Counted from the first letter of the stretch, positions 27,083 through 35,996 are shown. The stretch: 64,000 bases of DNA from Deltaproteobacteria bacterium (GCA_002731275.1 PCBK01000132.1:1-64000), one strand, 5' to 3'. Notes: generated from the letters alone by a model not told the origin. A program made the numbers and translations.

Positions 27083-28600
27083 TCAGTTGAAGAAGAAAAA
27101 GAGGCTCGCGATCAGCAAGGTGACTGACGAAAAGATGATCAACGCCAGGATGAGCTGCTGTCTTTTTGAAGATTCTGTGTTTGGAGAGGCGGGTCCACCA
27201 CGCGTTCCAAGAAGGGAGGTCGCTGTCGGGAGCGCGACAATGTTTGTACTCTCTTGTTGTTGTAAGAACTCTGGCTCAGGAAGAGCCTTGGGAAACAGTT
27301 CGTCATAAGAGGCCATATTCGATTGGCTTCCTGGAGCTGTATATGCGGACAGGTCGTCCTGTGTTCTGGAGTAAAGATCAAAGTGCTCTACTCTCTCGCC
27401 TGCATCTTGAGGCGGCTTCAATGTATCGGGATTTTCGACATGTTCTAGTGGAAGCTCTCCTTCATCAACAGACAGATCAAGGTGCTCGAAGGGTAGCTCT
27501 ACTGGAGAAGACCATGAGGAAGAAGATTGGTTGTGTGTTGGGGTTTCTGCCGGGAGGGAGCCTGGTGCGGTTGTTGTTTCCTGTGGTAAAGCGCCTTCCT
27601 CTTCATCTTCATCTGAGTGGGTTGACTTCTCTTCAGGTGGCGTCATGTCAAGCGCAGGCAAGACTTGCGTGGAAGGTGCGTATCCTTCATCAAATTGGGG
27701 GGTCGGGACGTTGGAGAGGGCGAGCGCGAAATCTTGCATCGATTGGTAGCGCTCGTCGGGATTTTTTTGCAGCGCTTTTTGGATGATATCATCAAGCTCA
27801 ATGGGAAGATCCGGTCGAATATCAAGCAGCGAGGGGCTGGTCTCTGTCAGGTGTTTGTGGAAAATTTCGATTTGCCGAAGAGGTCCAGTGTTCGGGACAA
27901 AGAAGGGAGGGCGTCCTGTCAGCAGCTCGAAGAGGATACACCCTAGAGAGTAAATGTCAGTCCTGCGATCAAGACCCTTTTTATCGACAGAGTTACCGGC
28001 TTTCATGCCTGTAATTTGTTCGGGTGACATGTACAAAGGCGTACCGAGCGCCGAACCTGTTTTAGTGAGCTGGACTTCCTGGTGTTCGAGACGTGCGATA
28101 CCAAAATCCATGATTTTGACAAAGTCTTCGTCGTTGTGTTGGGTCAAAAAGAGATTGGATGGTTTGAGATCTCTGTGAATAATGCCAGCGTCGTGGACGA
28201 CTTGCATCGCTTCGCAGATGTCCTTGGTGATCCGCAAGACCCAGGAGAGGGGGCATCCATCGGGGTGCGTTTGAAGTCGTGCTTCGAGTTCTTCACCTTC
28301 GAGGTACTCCATTACGTAGTAGCATGTACCTTCTTCCACGCCGTAATCGTCGTAAATCTTGACGATGTGATCATTGGCGCTCGCGATCTCGTGTGTCAGT
28401 TTGATCTCTCGAAGAAACCTCTGTCGTACCTTCTCATTTGCGATGAGCTCGTCTTTGAGGATTTTGATCGCTCGATGTCGTCCAAGGGATGTATGTGTGG
28501 CGAGGAATACGTAGCCCATTGAGCCAGTTCCAAGCATCCTTTCAAGGCGATACTTCCCTGCAATGACTTTGCCTATGAGTATGGATTGCACGATTTGCAT
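27083..28600 (-). CDS. Tail-anchored Ser/Thr protein kinase
   Basis: 505 residues. Kinase domain with LGTGSMGYVF, HRDLKPSN, KIMDFG and GTPLYMSPEQITG, all catalytic residues intact. After about 290 an acidic, Pro/Ser-rich linker, and at the very C-terminus a membrane helix of about 20 residues (LILALIIFSSVTLLIASLFFF) with no exterior domain, a tail anchor. The kinase domain is very similar to the 767-residue kinase 126 bp downstream on the same strand, so the pair looks like a tandem duplication with different C-terminal halves. Confidence 0.93.
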   Translation of the reverse strand: MQIVQSILIGKVIAGKYRLERMLGTGSMGYVFLATHTSLGRHRAIKILKDELIANEKVRQRFLREIKLTHEIASANDHIVKIYDDYGVEEGTCYYVMEYLEGEELEARLQTHPDGCPLSWVLRITKDICEAMQVVHDAGIIHRDLKPSNLFLTQHNDEDFVKIMDFGIARLEHQEVQLTKTGSALGTPLYMSPEQITGMKAGNSVDKKGLDRRTDIYSLGCILFELLTGRPPFFVPNTGPLRQIEIFHKHLTETSPSLLDIRPDLPIELDDIIQKALQKNPDERYQSMQDFALALSNVPTPQFDEGYAPSTQVLPALDMTPPEEKSTHSDEDEEEGALPQETTTAPGSLPAETPTHNQSSSSWSSPVELPFEHLDLSVDEGELPLEHVENPDTLKPPQDAGERVEHFDLYSRTQDDLSAYTAPGSQSNMASYDELFPKALPEPEFLQQQESTNIVALPTATSLLGTRGGPASPNTESSKRQQLILALIIFSSVTLLIASLFFFFN

Positions 28601-28829
28601 GTTTGCTCTTCAAGACCATCTGAGAGTGTGAGATTGAGCTTCTTTCTTGCTTGAGCTTACCCGATGTTCAAGGGCGCGTCAAGACGGGGAAAATAACACC
28701 GTTTGTCTGCTTGGTATGGTTTTGATTTGTTCACACAGATGCGGACGTTACAAAGGAGCTGTGTGTTTCTGTAGAGGGGGTGGCTTTAGAGCAGAGAAGG
28801 CTGTGGAGGAGGTTTTGGAGAGGTCGATA

Positions 28830-29141
28830 TTAGATGTGTTCGATGTGGTCTGGGAGGGGACTGAAGAGAGGTGTTTGGTCTTTGGCTGGACGGAACAAGA
28901 AGTACGCAAAGGAACCGAAGAAGACAAACATCAAAGAAAGGAAAGACCAGTCCATCAAGTAACTGACGCCTGCAGTTGTGACGACGACAAATGTCGTGTA
29001 CGCACGTTTTAAGGTGCTCTGATGGGTTGCCTGTTGCTTGGCGACTTGGACGTGTGATGTTGTGGTTTGCGTTGTGGGTTGGAACATCCACAAGCTACTG
29101 AGAAGGCACATACCTAGTAAAAATCCAGTCCATTTCATCAT
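28830..29141 (-). CDS. Small two-helix membrane protein
   Basis: 103 residues. Hydrophobic segments near 4-20 (a possible signal anchor, LLGMCLLSSLWMF) and 55-86 (VVVTTAGVSYLMDWSFLSLMFVFFGSFAYFLF, probably two short passes), with a short soluble tail. AAAGGAAAGAGC gives a good ribosome site right before the tandem ATGATG. No family recognised. The strand opposite reads as about 120 codons but lacks any such support. Confidence 0.6.
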   Translation of the reverse strand: MMKWTGFLLGMCLLSSLWMFQPTTQTTTSHVQVAKQQATHQSTLKRAYTTFVVVTTAGVSYLMDWSFLSLMFVFFGSFAYFLFRPAKDQTPLFSPLPDHIEHI

Positions 29142-29208
29142 TGCTCTTTCCTTTGTCTGTATTGGTTCCGCGATGTGGTTTGTGGGCTAAGCAGGAAGTG
29201 TGCCAATG

Positions 29209-29236
29209 TTGGACTTGGAAGAATCCCCTTTATATT
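29209..29236 (+). promoter_or_regulatory. Sigma70-type promoter for a possible small RNA
   Basis: TTGGAC at 29209-29214 and TATATT at 29231-29236 with a 16-base spacer, the best promoter-like pair noticed in this part of the window. No plus-strand gene follows within 500 bp, but a terminator-like hairpin with a T run does at 29299-29341. Confidence 0.45.
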
Positions 29237-29242
29237 CAGAGA

Positions 29243-29341
29243 AAATGCTTTTATATGCTGACGAGTGCCACCCCAGGGGTGGGAACTTTGGTTCGCACCT
29301 GCAACCCCCAGGTGCCACACTCCTAGGAGTTGCAGTTTTTT
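29243..29341 (+). ncRNA. Candidate structured small RNA
   Basis: About 95-100 nt between the promoter-like pair at 29209 and a terminator at 29341. It contains two further self-complementary elements: CCACC with GGTGG (loop CCAGG, about 29268-29282) and GCACCTG with CAGGTGC (29295-29315). No ribosome site plus long frame is present. Does not resemble SRP RNA, 6S, tmRNA or a known riboswitch that I can recall. Inference from promoter, structure and terminator; strand plus. Confidence 0.4.
29299..29341 (+). terminator. Rho-independent terminator
   Basis: CTGCAAC (29299-29305) pairs with GTTGCAG (29329-29335) and is followed at once by six T (29336-29341). The loop holds a second small palindrome ACTCCTAGGAGT. 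The T run is only on the plus strand, so it ends plus-strand transcripts. Confidence 0.6.
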
Positions 29342-29344
29342 GGT

Positions 29345-29791
29345 TCACATGAGGTCAACACCTTTGTATTGGATAAAGGCGTTGAGGTGGAACTTTTGCA
29401 GGTCTCTTGTGTTGTGAAAACCCATCTTTTTGTAGAAGGCGACTTGTTGTTCGCGGTTGTCCGTTAACAGGACACGTTGTTTGACGTGTTCATATCGATC
29501 AAGGCAGCGTTGCATGAGCTGTTCTCCGAGTCCTTTCCCCTGCATGGAAGGGAGCACGAGGATATCTTGGAGGTACATCATATAGGCGTCGTCAGAGAGA
29601 CACCTCGCGAGTCCGATGAGTTGATCCTCTTTCCAGGCTGTGGTCACAAAGCTCGAGTGGGTGATCGCGTTGGGCAGAAGGTCCGGATCGGAGGTGTAGT
29701 TGGTCCAACCAACCGCATTGTACAAATTCAATAGTTGTTGTTGATTGATTTCTTTGCTATTTTTGAAAGTGATGTTTGAATCGTGTTTCAA
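29345..29791 (-). CDS. GNAT-family N-acetyltransferase
   Basis: 148 residues when started at the TTG at 29791, which has AGGAAAG 6 bases upstream; a longer frame to 29929 has no family match and would overlap the divergent LRR gene. The acetyl-CoA site is clear: VLPSMQGKGLGEQLM (Q/RxxGxG/A type) and the late FYKKMGFHN turn. LYNAVGWTNYT near the start is typical of a branch of small GNAT proteins. Acceptor unknown. Confidence 0.85.
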   Translation of the reverse strand: MKHDSNITFKNSKEINQQQLLNLYNAVGWTNYTSDPDLLPNAITHSSFVTTAWKEDQLIGLARCLSDDAYMMYLQDILVLPSMQGKGLGEQLMQRCLDRYEHVKQRVLLTDNREQQVAFYKKMGFHNTRDLQKFHLNAFIQYKGVDLM

Positions 29792-29843
29792 TTTTGACTT
29801 TCCTATGTGACTTGGATAGTGTGTCTCTTCTTGTGTCCGAACT

Positions 29844-31454
29844 ATGGGTGGTTTCAATGAATATGATTTGGGATGGAGTGAAGCGCAAAGCATGATAGAT
29901 GAACATGATGGAATTGCGCAACTTCGCACGATTTTGCTACAAGAGCCGGGACGTGAGCAGTGGCAGCAGCTGTGTCAGATTCTACTAGAGTGGCCCAATG
30001 CCTCGACACTCAGCGCCGCAGTTCACTATGTGTTGCCTCATCTAGAGAGCTGGCCAGATACTTTAAGGCGTCCAGGATACGGATGGGTTGCAGACCTTCA
30101 AGCCAACGGATTTCGTCCGTACTGGGAGGTCGTTCGTTGCCTCGATATGTTTACAACTCCTGACGTTTTTGAGCGCCTTCAAGAGCATGCACATCGACTC
30201 ACTATACGAAAATTCCGCTGGAATAGTTCGAAACATACACTCGATTCCTTCCTGGAGTTGTTATCCTACCCCTTACTGTCACAGATCGAATCTCTCGATG
30301 TCTCAGAGAGACAACTCCACGATGATGGGCTCGCGACGTTGTTGGAGCATCCAACTGTTGGGGGGGTCAAACGTTTGCGTCTGGAAGCTTGTCATTTGAG
30401 CGCACATGGTCTACAAAAGCTTCTCCAGGCGCCGGTCTTTTCAGCTCTTCACACTCTTGACATCAGCCGCAATGGACTGGGGAACAAAGGCATGAAGTAT
30501 CTCGCCGACTTTGAAGGTGAGAGCGCGCTTCGATGTTTGAAGATGGATTACTGTGGGCTGAGCAAAATGGGAGCTCGCTACCTCTCTTTTTCATCCCTTT
30601 TGTCAGGGCTTGAGTCTCTTTCTATTTCAGGAAATCCCTTGCTCGACTCTGGTATCCGCATTCTCTCGGAGAGAGCGGATTTCACTTGGTTACGTTCGTT
30701 GGCATTGTCCGAGTGTGGAATTGGTGCGGATGGGATTCGTGCGTTATCAAAGGTCTCGTTTCCGGCGCTACAAGAGCTTCACCTTCACCAATCTGTCCCG
30801 GGAGATGTCGGCGCGATAGCTCTTTCACGTGCGAGTTTGCCGTCTCTGGTACGTTTGTCGCTGGGTTTTTGTGGCCTTGGTGATGAGCAGCTCGCCGCGT
30901 TGTTGCAGGCCCCATTTTGGCCTCAACTCGAAGAGATCTTTTTGTCACACAACGACATCTCCGATGATGGTTTCTCTCTGATGGGGCGCTCTGTACCACC
31001 GCGTCTACGGATGTTGAATGTCTCCCAAAATCGCATCACTGACCAAGGGATGGAGTCGTTTTTTGTCAAGGGACATTTTCCCGATCTGGAGAGACTCTAC
31101 ATCGAACATAACCAGGTTGGAGACGCTGGTCTCTTGGCGATGGCACAGGCAAAGATGCCGCGTTTGAGGAGTATACAGGCGTCCTCCTGTAATGTGGGAG
31201 ATCACGGTATTTTCTCTCTTTGTCGGGCGTCTTGGAGCCAGCAACTTCACATTCTTTGGTTGTGTTGTAATCGGATCGGAGAGGAAGGGGGGCGAGCGCT
31301 CTTTGAGCTCGCCGAACGTGCCTCATTTGGAGAGCTGAATCTCGCGAATAACAAGCTCCCCAGCTCGTTTGTGGCAAACGCTGAAGGGCATCCCTTGCGT
31401 AAAAAGATTCGTTTTCTCAATTTGCTTGGAAATATGGGAGAGTGGGGGGGTTAA
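29844..31454 (+). CDS. Leucine-rich-repeat protein (ribonuclease-inhibitor type)
   Basis: 536 residues. After an N-terminal helical part (about 1-130) the protein consists of about 12 LRRs of 24-29 residues with the RI-type core, for example LHTLDISRNGLGNKGMKYL and LEEIFLSHNDISDDGF, ending near 515. RI-type LRRs bind proteins. No signal peptide, no membrane segment, so probably cytoplasmic. The ATG at 29844 lacks a clear ribosome site; the ATG at 29892 (residue 17) is possible. Divergent from the GNAT gene and meets the HMA gene tail to tail (31451-31454). Confidence 0.85.
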   Translation: MGGFNEYDLGWSEAQSMIDEHDGIAQLRTILLQEPGREQWQQLCQILLEWPNASTLSAAVHYVLPHLESWPDTLRRPGYGWVADLQANGFRPYWEVVRCLDMFTTPDVFERLQEHAHRLTIRKFRWNSSKHTLDSFLELLSYPLLSQIESLDVSERQLHDDGLATLLEHPTVGGVKRLRLEACHLSAHGLQKLLQAPVFSALHTLDISRNGLGNKGMKYLADFEGESALRCLKMDYCGLSKMGARYLSFSSLLSGLESLSISGNPLLDSGIRILSERADFTWLRSLALSECGIGADGIRALSKVSFPALQELHLHQSVPGDVGAIALSRASLPSLVRLSLGFCGLGDEQLAALLQAPFWPQLEEIFLSHNDISDDGFSLMGRSVPPRLRMLNVSQNRITDQGMESFFVKGHFPDLERLYIEHNQVGDAGLLAMAQAKMPRLRSIQASSCNVGDHGIFSLCRASWSQQLHILWLCCNRIGEEGGRALFELAERASFGELNLANNKLPSSFVANAEGHPLRKKIRFLNLLGNMGEWGG

Positions 31455-32059
31455 AGTTTTGTGGGCTGGCCTTTGCCTTTGATGGGGTTGGCACCATATC
31501 CTTTTTTCTTCAACGCCTTTTGGATATTGAATATCCCTTGGGGAGTACACAGTTTCTCGATCGCGATAACATGTGCTGTTTTTGTGTTGTAGACCACTTT
31601 GACGTCACGGACGCCTTTTACACCGTAAATTGCCTGCGTCACGCGCAGGGGGCAGCTAGAGCTTCAAGTCATCCCCGTGATCTTGAAGTTGATTTTGCAC
31701 CGCTTCTCGTTTGGAGCGGGAGGCGCTTTTTTGCCCTTGGCGACAATCGCGGCGATTGAGTTGCCTTCGCGTACGAGTTTAAACCGCGAACGGTTTTTTG
31801 GTTTGGGTTCGAGTGGTTTGATCACTCGTTTGAGGACGAGTCTTTTGATCGGGGACGTTCGCTTTTTGCTCTTCTGAACTTTTGTGTTTGTTGTCCGTCT
31901 GACCGTTTGTTTGTTCGCAATGGTGGTCGAGCTTTTCCTGACACATCCCATCGACAAACCAGCCAACACAACACAACACAACCATCCAATTACCTTGCGT
32001 GAATGTGTTTGTATCACTTGTACTTTTGCTCCATTTTTCTCAGTCCTGGCCTTCAACAT
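31451..32059 (-). CDS. Lipoprotein with HMA domain and in-frame TGA: candidate selenoprotein
   Basis: Read from the ATG at 32059: signal peptide with lipobox LSMGC (Cys 39), a basic linker, then an HMA-like domain from about 121. The GMT at 129-131 that normally precedes the first metal Cys is followed by TGA (31664-31666), then SSSC, and the frame continues without a stop through the rest of an HMA domain (RVTQAIYGVKGVRDVKVVY, AHVIAIEK) to 31451. Read with TGA as Sec the product is 202 residues, with motif U-SSS-C in place of CxxC. A bacterial-type SECIS hairpin follows (see 31633-31649). The alternative is a nonsense-mutated pseudogene. Confidence 0.6.
31633..31649 (-). promoter_or_regulatory. 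SECIS-like hairpin downstream of the in-frame TGA
   Basis: On the minus strand CCTGCG, loop CGTGA, CGCAGG: a perfect six-pair stem with a five-base loop whose second base is G followed by U. The loop begins 21 bases after the TGA, inside the spacing that bacterial SECIS elements use, and like them it lies within the coding sequence. E. coli fdhF, the best-studied case, has a G-U in its loop at almost the same distance. Confidence 0.5.
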
Positions 32060-32193
32060 CGTCTTGACTTGCACTCGTTGGAGTGTACTCCAGCGCGTTC
32101 TATCGCGCAAGGAACTCTTATGGCTGAAAAGATCTCTATTGAGTTGTGTGCGTATACAATCATTCCAAACGATAGCTTTGATAGGAGTCAGTG

Positions 32194-33135
32194 ATGTTCG
32201 TTCGTTTTGTGATCTTTCTGTGTGTGTTGTGTCTCTCTCCTTGTTCCCAGTCACATGCCGTCAAGTCACCACCTTCCCGTCGTGTAAAAACCAAGAAGTC
32301 GCCTGCAAAACCCTCCCTTTTGTATCTCTCCCGTGCCTTCCATGATCTCTTTGTGTTGGGTATCCTCACCAGCCGGGATCTACTGTTATGTGAGGCACAA
32401 AGGGGCGCAAAAACGATAGGTGAGAGACTGCGCGTCAGGACGAACGCGTCGATGTCAATTCAGGTCACACGTGCGTACAGGTATTTTCTCTCCCTCGTTC
32501 GCAAACATTTTCCCGAAAACAAGGACCTTTGGAATGCCTTGTCTACACAAAACAAACACCTTGAGGAAGCCGCAGAACAATTGGCTGAGTCGATTGTGAG
32601 AGGAAAAGTGAGGTCTGAGACGTTGAAAATGCTCCGGCAGGTCAAGAAGGTTGCCTGGGTGGCAAAGCCCCTCTCCAAGTCTACACAGGCCAAAGTACAG
32701 GCTCTTATCGATGCGATTGAAGGGGCTGGAACAGGCAATGAGATGTTGGTGTATTATCGACTGCATCAGTGGAAGCCATTGCTCGTACGTCCTTCGATGG
32801 CCAAGGGGATGACCACTTGGAAGGCCTTTCTTGCTGGTGTGAAACGTCAACAAACAGTGTTCCAGCGTCTTGCGCCTGTGATGGCGAAGTCCGCACGTAA
32901 AGTGTTTGCGTCTTTTGCGACACATGCCTCGATGTTTGTGGTTGTCGCGAAGTTGATGCGTTCATCCTCAAAAAGTACAAAGCACCAAAAAGCGTTGCAA
33001 AAGGTACACGCTCAGTGGTTTCAGTCCCTTAAAAAGGCGAATTCGAAGTTTGTACATATCTGGCATCTCGCTAAGAATGAACGCTTTTTGAAAGGGAAGC
33101 CGCAAGGTGAAAAGCATTCAAAAGAGGGGCGGTGA
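32194..33135 (+). CDS. Exported helical protein, unknown function
   Basis: 313 residues. Signal peptide (about 1-22, CSQSHA); the mature chain is basic and helical throughout, with many Lys/Gln/Ala and heptad-like segments, no Cys pair and no membrane segment. AGGAG 6 bases before the ATG at 32194 (a GTG one codon earlier is a worse fit). Divergent from the HMA gene with 134 bp between starts. No family recognised. Confidence 0.7.
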   Translation: MFVRFVIFLCVLCLSPCSQSHAVKSPPSRRVKTKKSPAKPSLLYLSRAFHDLFVLGILTSRDLLLCEAQRGAKTIGERLRVRTNASMSIQVTRAYRYFLSLVRKHFPENKDLWNALSTQNKHLEEAAEQLAESIVRGKVRSETLKMLRQVKKVAWVAKPLSKSTQAKVQALIDAIEGAGTGNEMLVYYRLHQWKPLLVRPSMAKGMTTWKAFLAGVKRQQTVFQRLAPVMAKSARKVFASFATHASMFVVVAKLMRSSSKSTKHQKALQKVHAQWFQSLKKANSKFVHIWHLAKNERFLKGKPQGEKHSKEGR

Positions 33136-33378
33136 GAGAGTTTCAGATGAGACATGAGGGGGGATGACACTTTGACATGACTCTGGCAGCGAAGTCCAAA
33201 TGAGTGATCGGCAGGGGAGTGTAAGCTGATCTCATTCTTGACATCGATATCTATTGTATGTTAGCCCATTTGACCTGGTCACGATGAAGATAGTGGCGTG
33301 TCCTTCGTGTGTTGTAAGGCTGCTTTAGGGAACATCCTTGGAGTCGCCATCGTGGTATTTCTACATGGAGTGGTGTCT

Positions 33379-34203
33379 ATGAAGAGTATTCTTTGGTTTT
33401 TTCTCAATGTCAGTCAGGTGGTCTTTTTTCTCATTTGGAGTTTCATTCTGCAAACCACCTCTATCCTGATCTTTTTGCTCTCAGGCAATCAAACTTTTCC
33501 TCTACTGATTGCAAGGAATATGTGGTCTCCGCCGCTGATCTGGATCACTGGCTCACAGATTGTTGAGGTGCGAGGGATAGAACAGGTTGATTTGACAAAG
33601 CCCCATGTCTTCGTTTGTACACACCAATCTACACTCGATATTGCCGCTTGCTTTATCGCCATCCCCGTTCCATTGCGCTTTGTCGCCAAAAAAGTCCTCC
33701 AGTACATTCCATTCTTGGGGTGGTATATGACCGCGACAGGGATGATCTTTGTCGACCGTGGCCGGAGTGAACGTGCCATCCGTTCTCTCAAGCGAGCCGG
33801 TGAGTTGATCCGTAATGGTGCCAGTATCATCGGTTATCCCGAAGGCACGCGCAGTGATGACGGGAAGGTGCGCAAGCTCAAAAAAGGGAACTTTATCGTC
33901 GCGATTGAGTCTGGTGTTCCCGTTGTCCCTATGGCCATCGAAGGCACACGACTGATCATGCCCAAGAACTCATTTCGTCTCCGCCCTCATGATATTAGAA
34001 TCAATGTTGGAAAACCCATTCCAACGGAGGGATATACATACGAAGACCGCGATGAATTGATCGAAAAAGTCTACCGCGAGATGATCAAACTCAACATCGA
34101 GATCGGTGGTTTGGGTGCAGCTGATCCCAAGGACAATCCTCCCTCTTTTCAGCAACCTATCGAGATTGAATCAGACAAACAATCGAGTGAACTTGCGGCC
34201 TGA
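33379..34203 (+). CDS. 1-acyl-glycerol-3-phosphate acyltransferase (PlsC family)
   Basis: 274 residues from the ATG at 33379 (TGGAG 8 bases upstream). An N-terminal hydrophobic anchor (about 4-36) precedes the acyltransferase signatures HQSTLD (HX4D, 82-87), FVDRGRS, and YPEGTRS (153-159) followed by PVVPMAIEG. Transfers an acyl chain to lysophosphatidic acid or a related lysolipid at the inner membrane. Tail of about 40 residues acidic and Ser/Gln-rich. Not linked to other lipid genes here. Confidence 0.92.
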   Translation: MKSILWFFLNVSQVVFFLIWSFILQTTSILIFLLSGNQTFPLLIARNMWSPPLIWITGSQIVEVRGIEQVDLTKPHVFVCTHQSTLDIAACFIAIPVPLRFVAKKVLQYIPFLGWYMTATGMIFVDRGRSERAIRSLKRAGELIRNGASIIGYPEGTRSDDGKVRKLKKGNFIVAIESGVPVVPMAIEGTRLIMPKNSFRLRPHDIRINVGKPIPTEGYTYEDRDELIEKVYREMIKLNIEIGGLGAADPKDNPPSFQQPIEIESDKQSSELAA

Positions 34204-34218
34204 TCAGTCCCTTCTTGG

Positions 34219-35163
34219 TTAGGGCTTTGTGTAGTGCATGATCTTCAAGCCTTTCTCCGGGTCGATATCCTCGAATGGAGGAGGTGGGAGCAAGCAACTC
34301 ACAGCGCGCCAATCCGGACATCCCTCCTGAAAACACGACTCGATAAATGACGTCCCCAAGTGTGTTGCGTTGAGGCAGGCGAGGACATCACACTGTTCTG
34401 CTGCCAGCGAAGGTAATCTGCGCACAACCCGCACATAGTCTTTTTCGGCGACAAAGCTCCCTCTCTGGCGTGTGGGGGGATCGATAATGATGATGTCGAA
34501 AGGTCCATATTTACGAAGTTTGGACCATGACTTGAAAATGTTGTGTTGGAGGAAGGTGACGTTGTCCAGCGACTGTGCGTTGTGTTGGTGATTGCGTCTA
34601 CCTGTTTGCAGTACATTCTTGTTCATATCGATGTTGACGATGGACGTTGCTTCAGCCGCGTGGGCAACGACTGAAAATGCACAGGTGTAAGAGAAGAGAT
34701 TCAACACACGCTTGCCTTTTGCCCGCGCTTTGAGCCAACTCCGTCCGTACTCCATATCCAAAAACAATCCGATATTCTGCGAGCGTCCGAATTGAATATG
34801 AAATCCCAAGCTGTCTTCGATCGCGACGGGATGCTCTGGAAATTGCCCAAAGAGTAGATGTGTTGGTGTCCCTTGTTCTCCCCTCATCTGTAACAACCCG
34901 TTTTGCAACACACACGGCGTTGGCAGCGCGCTGAATGTGTCACGTAGCGCCTCTGCCAGCTGTTGAATGTCATGCGTGTCGACAGGGTCGTATGAACGAA
35001 TCCATAGTGTCTCTCCATACTTGTCGATGCTCAAAAAGGACGCGTCTTCGATTTGGTGTCCTCGACCATGGAACAAACGTTGGGAGTGTTTAGGACGCTC
35101 TGTGATCTGTGTAAGGCATCGAGAGATGATCGTGTCTTGAAGTGAGGGGGGCAGTGAGTGCAT
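34219..35163 (-). CDS. Class I SAM methyltransferase, RlmI-like
   Basis: 314 residues. Resembles the 23S rRNA m5C methyltransferase RlmI family: GLFLDMEYGR (their FLDxR signature), motif I VLNLFSYTCAFSV, a post-I acidic NIDMNKN, and motif IV IIIDPPTRQRG. The N-terminal PUA domain typical of RlmI is shorter here, so target and base are unproven. It is the gene immediately before the tRNA-like array (516 bp away), on the other strand, which makes a tRNA/rRNA target worth considering but not shown. Confidence 0.8.
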   Translation of the reverse strand: MHSLPPSLQDTIISRCLTQITERPKHSQRLFHGRGHQIEDASFLSIDKYGETLWIRSYDPVDTHDIQQLAEALRDTFSALPTPCVLQNGLLQMRGEQGTPTHLLFGQFPEHPVAIEDSLGFHIQFGRSQNIGLFLDMEYGRSWLKARAKGKRVLNLFSYTCAFSVVAHAAEATSIVNIDMNKNVLQTGRRNHQHNAQSLDNVTFLQHNIFKSWSKLRKYGPFDIIIIDPPTRQRGSFVAEKDYVRVVRRLPSLAAEQCDVLACLNATHLGTSFIESCFQEGCPDWRAVSCLLPPPPFEDIDPEKGLKIMHYTKP

Positions 35164-35681
35164 AAAGTACCTTTACTTTCAGGTGTTTCAAAGAAAATGT
35201 TCAAAAGATCATTTTTTTTCGAACCAATTTTCACGCGCATCGTATCAACATGCAAAGACGAAATAAAGTCTGAAACTTCAAACAATGCCTTAGGAGGCTC
35301 ACTTTCAACAACTTCACATTTTCCAACCCAACAAACCTCTTCAGATACCAAGCACAAAAGACTCTCCGTATCACCGGGGTCAATTCCCCATCAAAGAGTC
35401 ACTCTCCACTGTGCAACACTCTTCATAAAATCCAAACATTTTCGATTCAGTCGGCATTTCCACCTATGGGGATGTGTACCTGACTGAAGTGCTCTCTGTT
35501 ATCCAAGCAGACTGATATTTTGCTCTCGTACTTCGGGGAGAGTCCCTGTTGCGCGAATGAAATGTTGACTTCATCCAACAGTCTCACTTTGAGTGATGTC
35601 TCGTTTGGGCAGGTATATAGGGATAAATGCGCCTTGACATTGTTGGGGCCATTGCGTTCTCGACGTACATTCTTCGGTATA
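35164..35681. other. Leader region between the methyltransferase and the tRNA-like array
   Basis: 518 bp with no supported gene. A TTGACA at 35634-35639 lies 43 bp before the first tRNA-like unit, but I see no convincing -10 at the right distance. An ATG-started reading of about 110 codons (35158-35487) is Ser/Thr/His-rich without any family feature and is not called. This stretch should hold the array promoter. Confidence 0.45.
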
Positions 35682-35752
35682 CACGATGTGATGTAAGGGC
35701 AGCATAGGGGTCTCATAAACCCTTCGTGCGGGTTCGACTCCCGCCATCGTGA
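35682..35752 (+). tRNA. tRNA-like unit 1 (class A), anticodon CAT
   Basis: 71 nt. Acceptor CACGATG/CATCGTG is fully paired; anticodon stem GGGGT/ACCCT with loop CTCATAA (CAT at 35714-35716); T stem GCGGG/CCCGC; discriminator A. Met or Ile2 by anticodon, Gly by body length. Confidence 0.75.
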
Positions 35753-35756
35753 CGAT

Positions 35757-35827
35757 TGCGATATGGTGTAAGGGTAGCACGGAAGCCTCATAAGCTTCAG
35801 GATCGGGTTCAACTCCTGATATCGCCT
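35757..35827 (+). tRNA. tRNA-like unit 2 (class B), anticodon CAT
   Basis: 71 nt. Acceptor TGCGATA/TATCGCC: six pairs plus a T1-C72 mismatch; anticodon stem GAAGC/GCTTC, loop CTCATAA (CAT 35789-35791); T stem TCGGG/CCTGA with one G-T; discriminator T as in tRNA-Gly. Confidence 0.75.
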
Positions 35828-35841
35828 GAAAAACAAGTGAC

Positions 35842-35912
35842 TGCGACATGGTGTAAGGGTAGCACAGGAGGCTCATATCCTCCAAGAGCGGGTTCGACTC
35901 CCGCTGTCGCCT
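35842..35912 (+). tRNA. tRNA-like unit 3 (class B), anticodon CAT
   Basis: 71 nt. Acceptor TGCGACA/TGTCGCC with T1-C72 mismatch; anticodon stem GGAGG/CCTCC, loop CTCATAT (CAT 35874-35876); T stem GCGGG/CCCGC. Confidence 0.75.
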
Positions 35913-35925
35913 TTTTGTCGGTGAC

Positions 35926-35996
35926 TGCGATGTGGTGTAAGGGTAGCACGCGAGGCTCATAACCTTGAGGAGAAGGTTCGACTCCTTCCATCGCTT
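35926..35996 (+). tRNA. tRNA-like unit 4 (class B), anticodon CAT
   Basis: 71 nt. Acceptor TGCGATG/CATCGCT with T1-T72 mismatch; anticodon stem CGAGG/CCTTG (one G-T), loop CTCATAA (CAT 35958-35960); T stem GAAGG/CCTTC. Confidence 0.7.

Noticed and set aside
28647-29012. Plus-strand frame of 121 codons opposite the small membrane protein
   Set aside because: The minus-strand gene has a strong ribosome site and membrane helices; the plus frame has neither.
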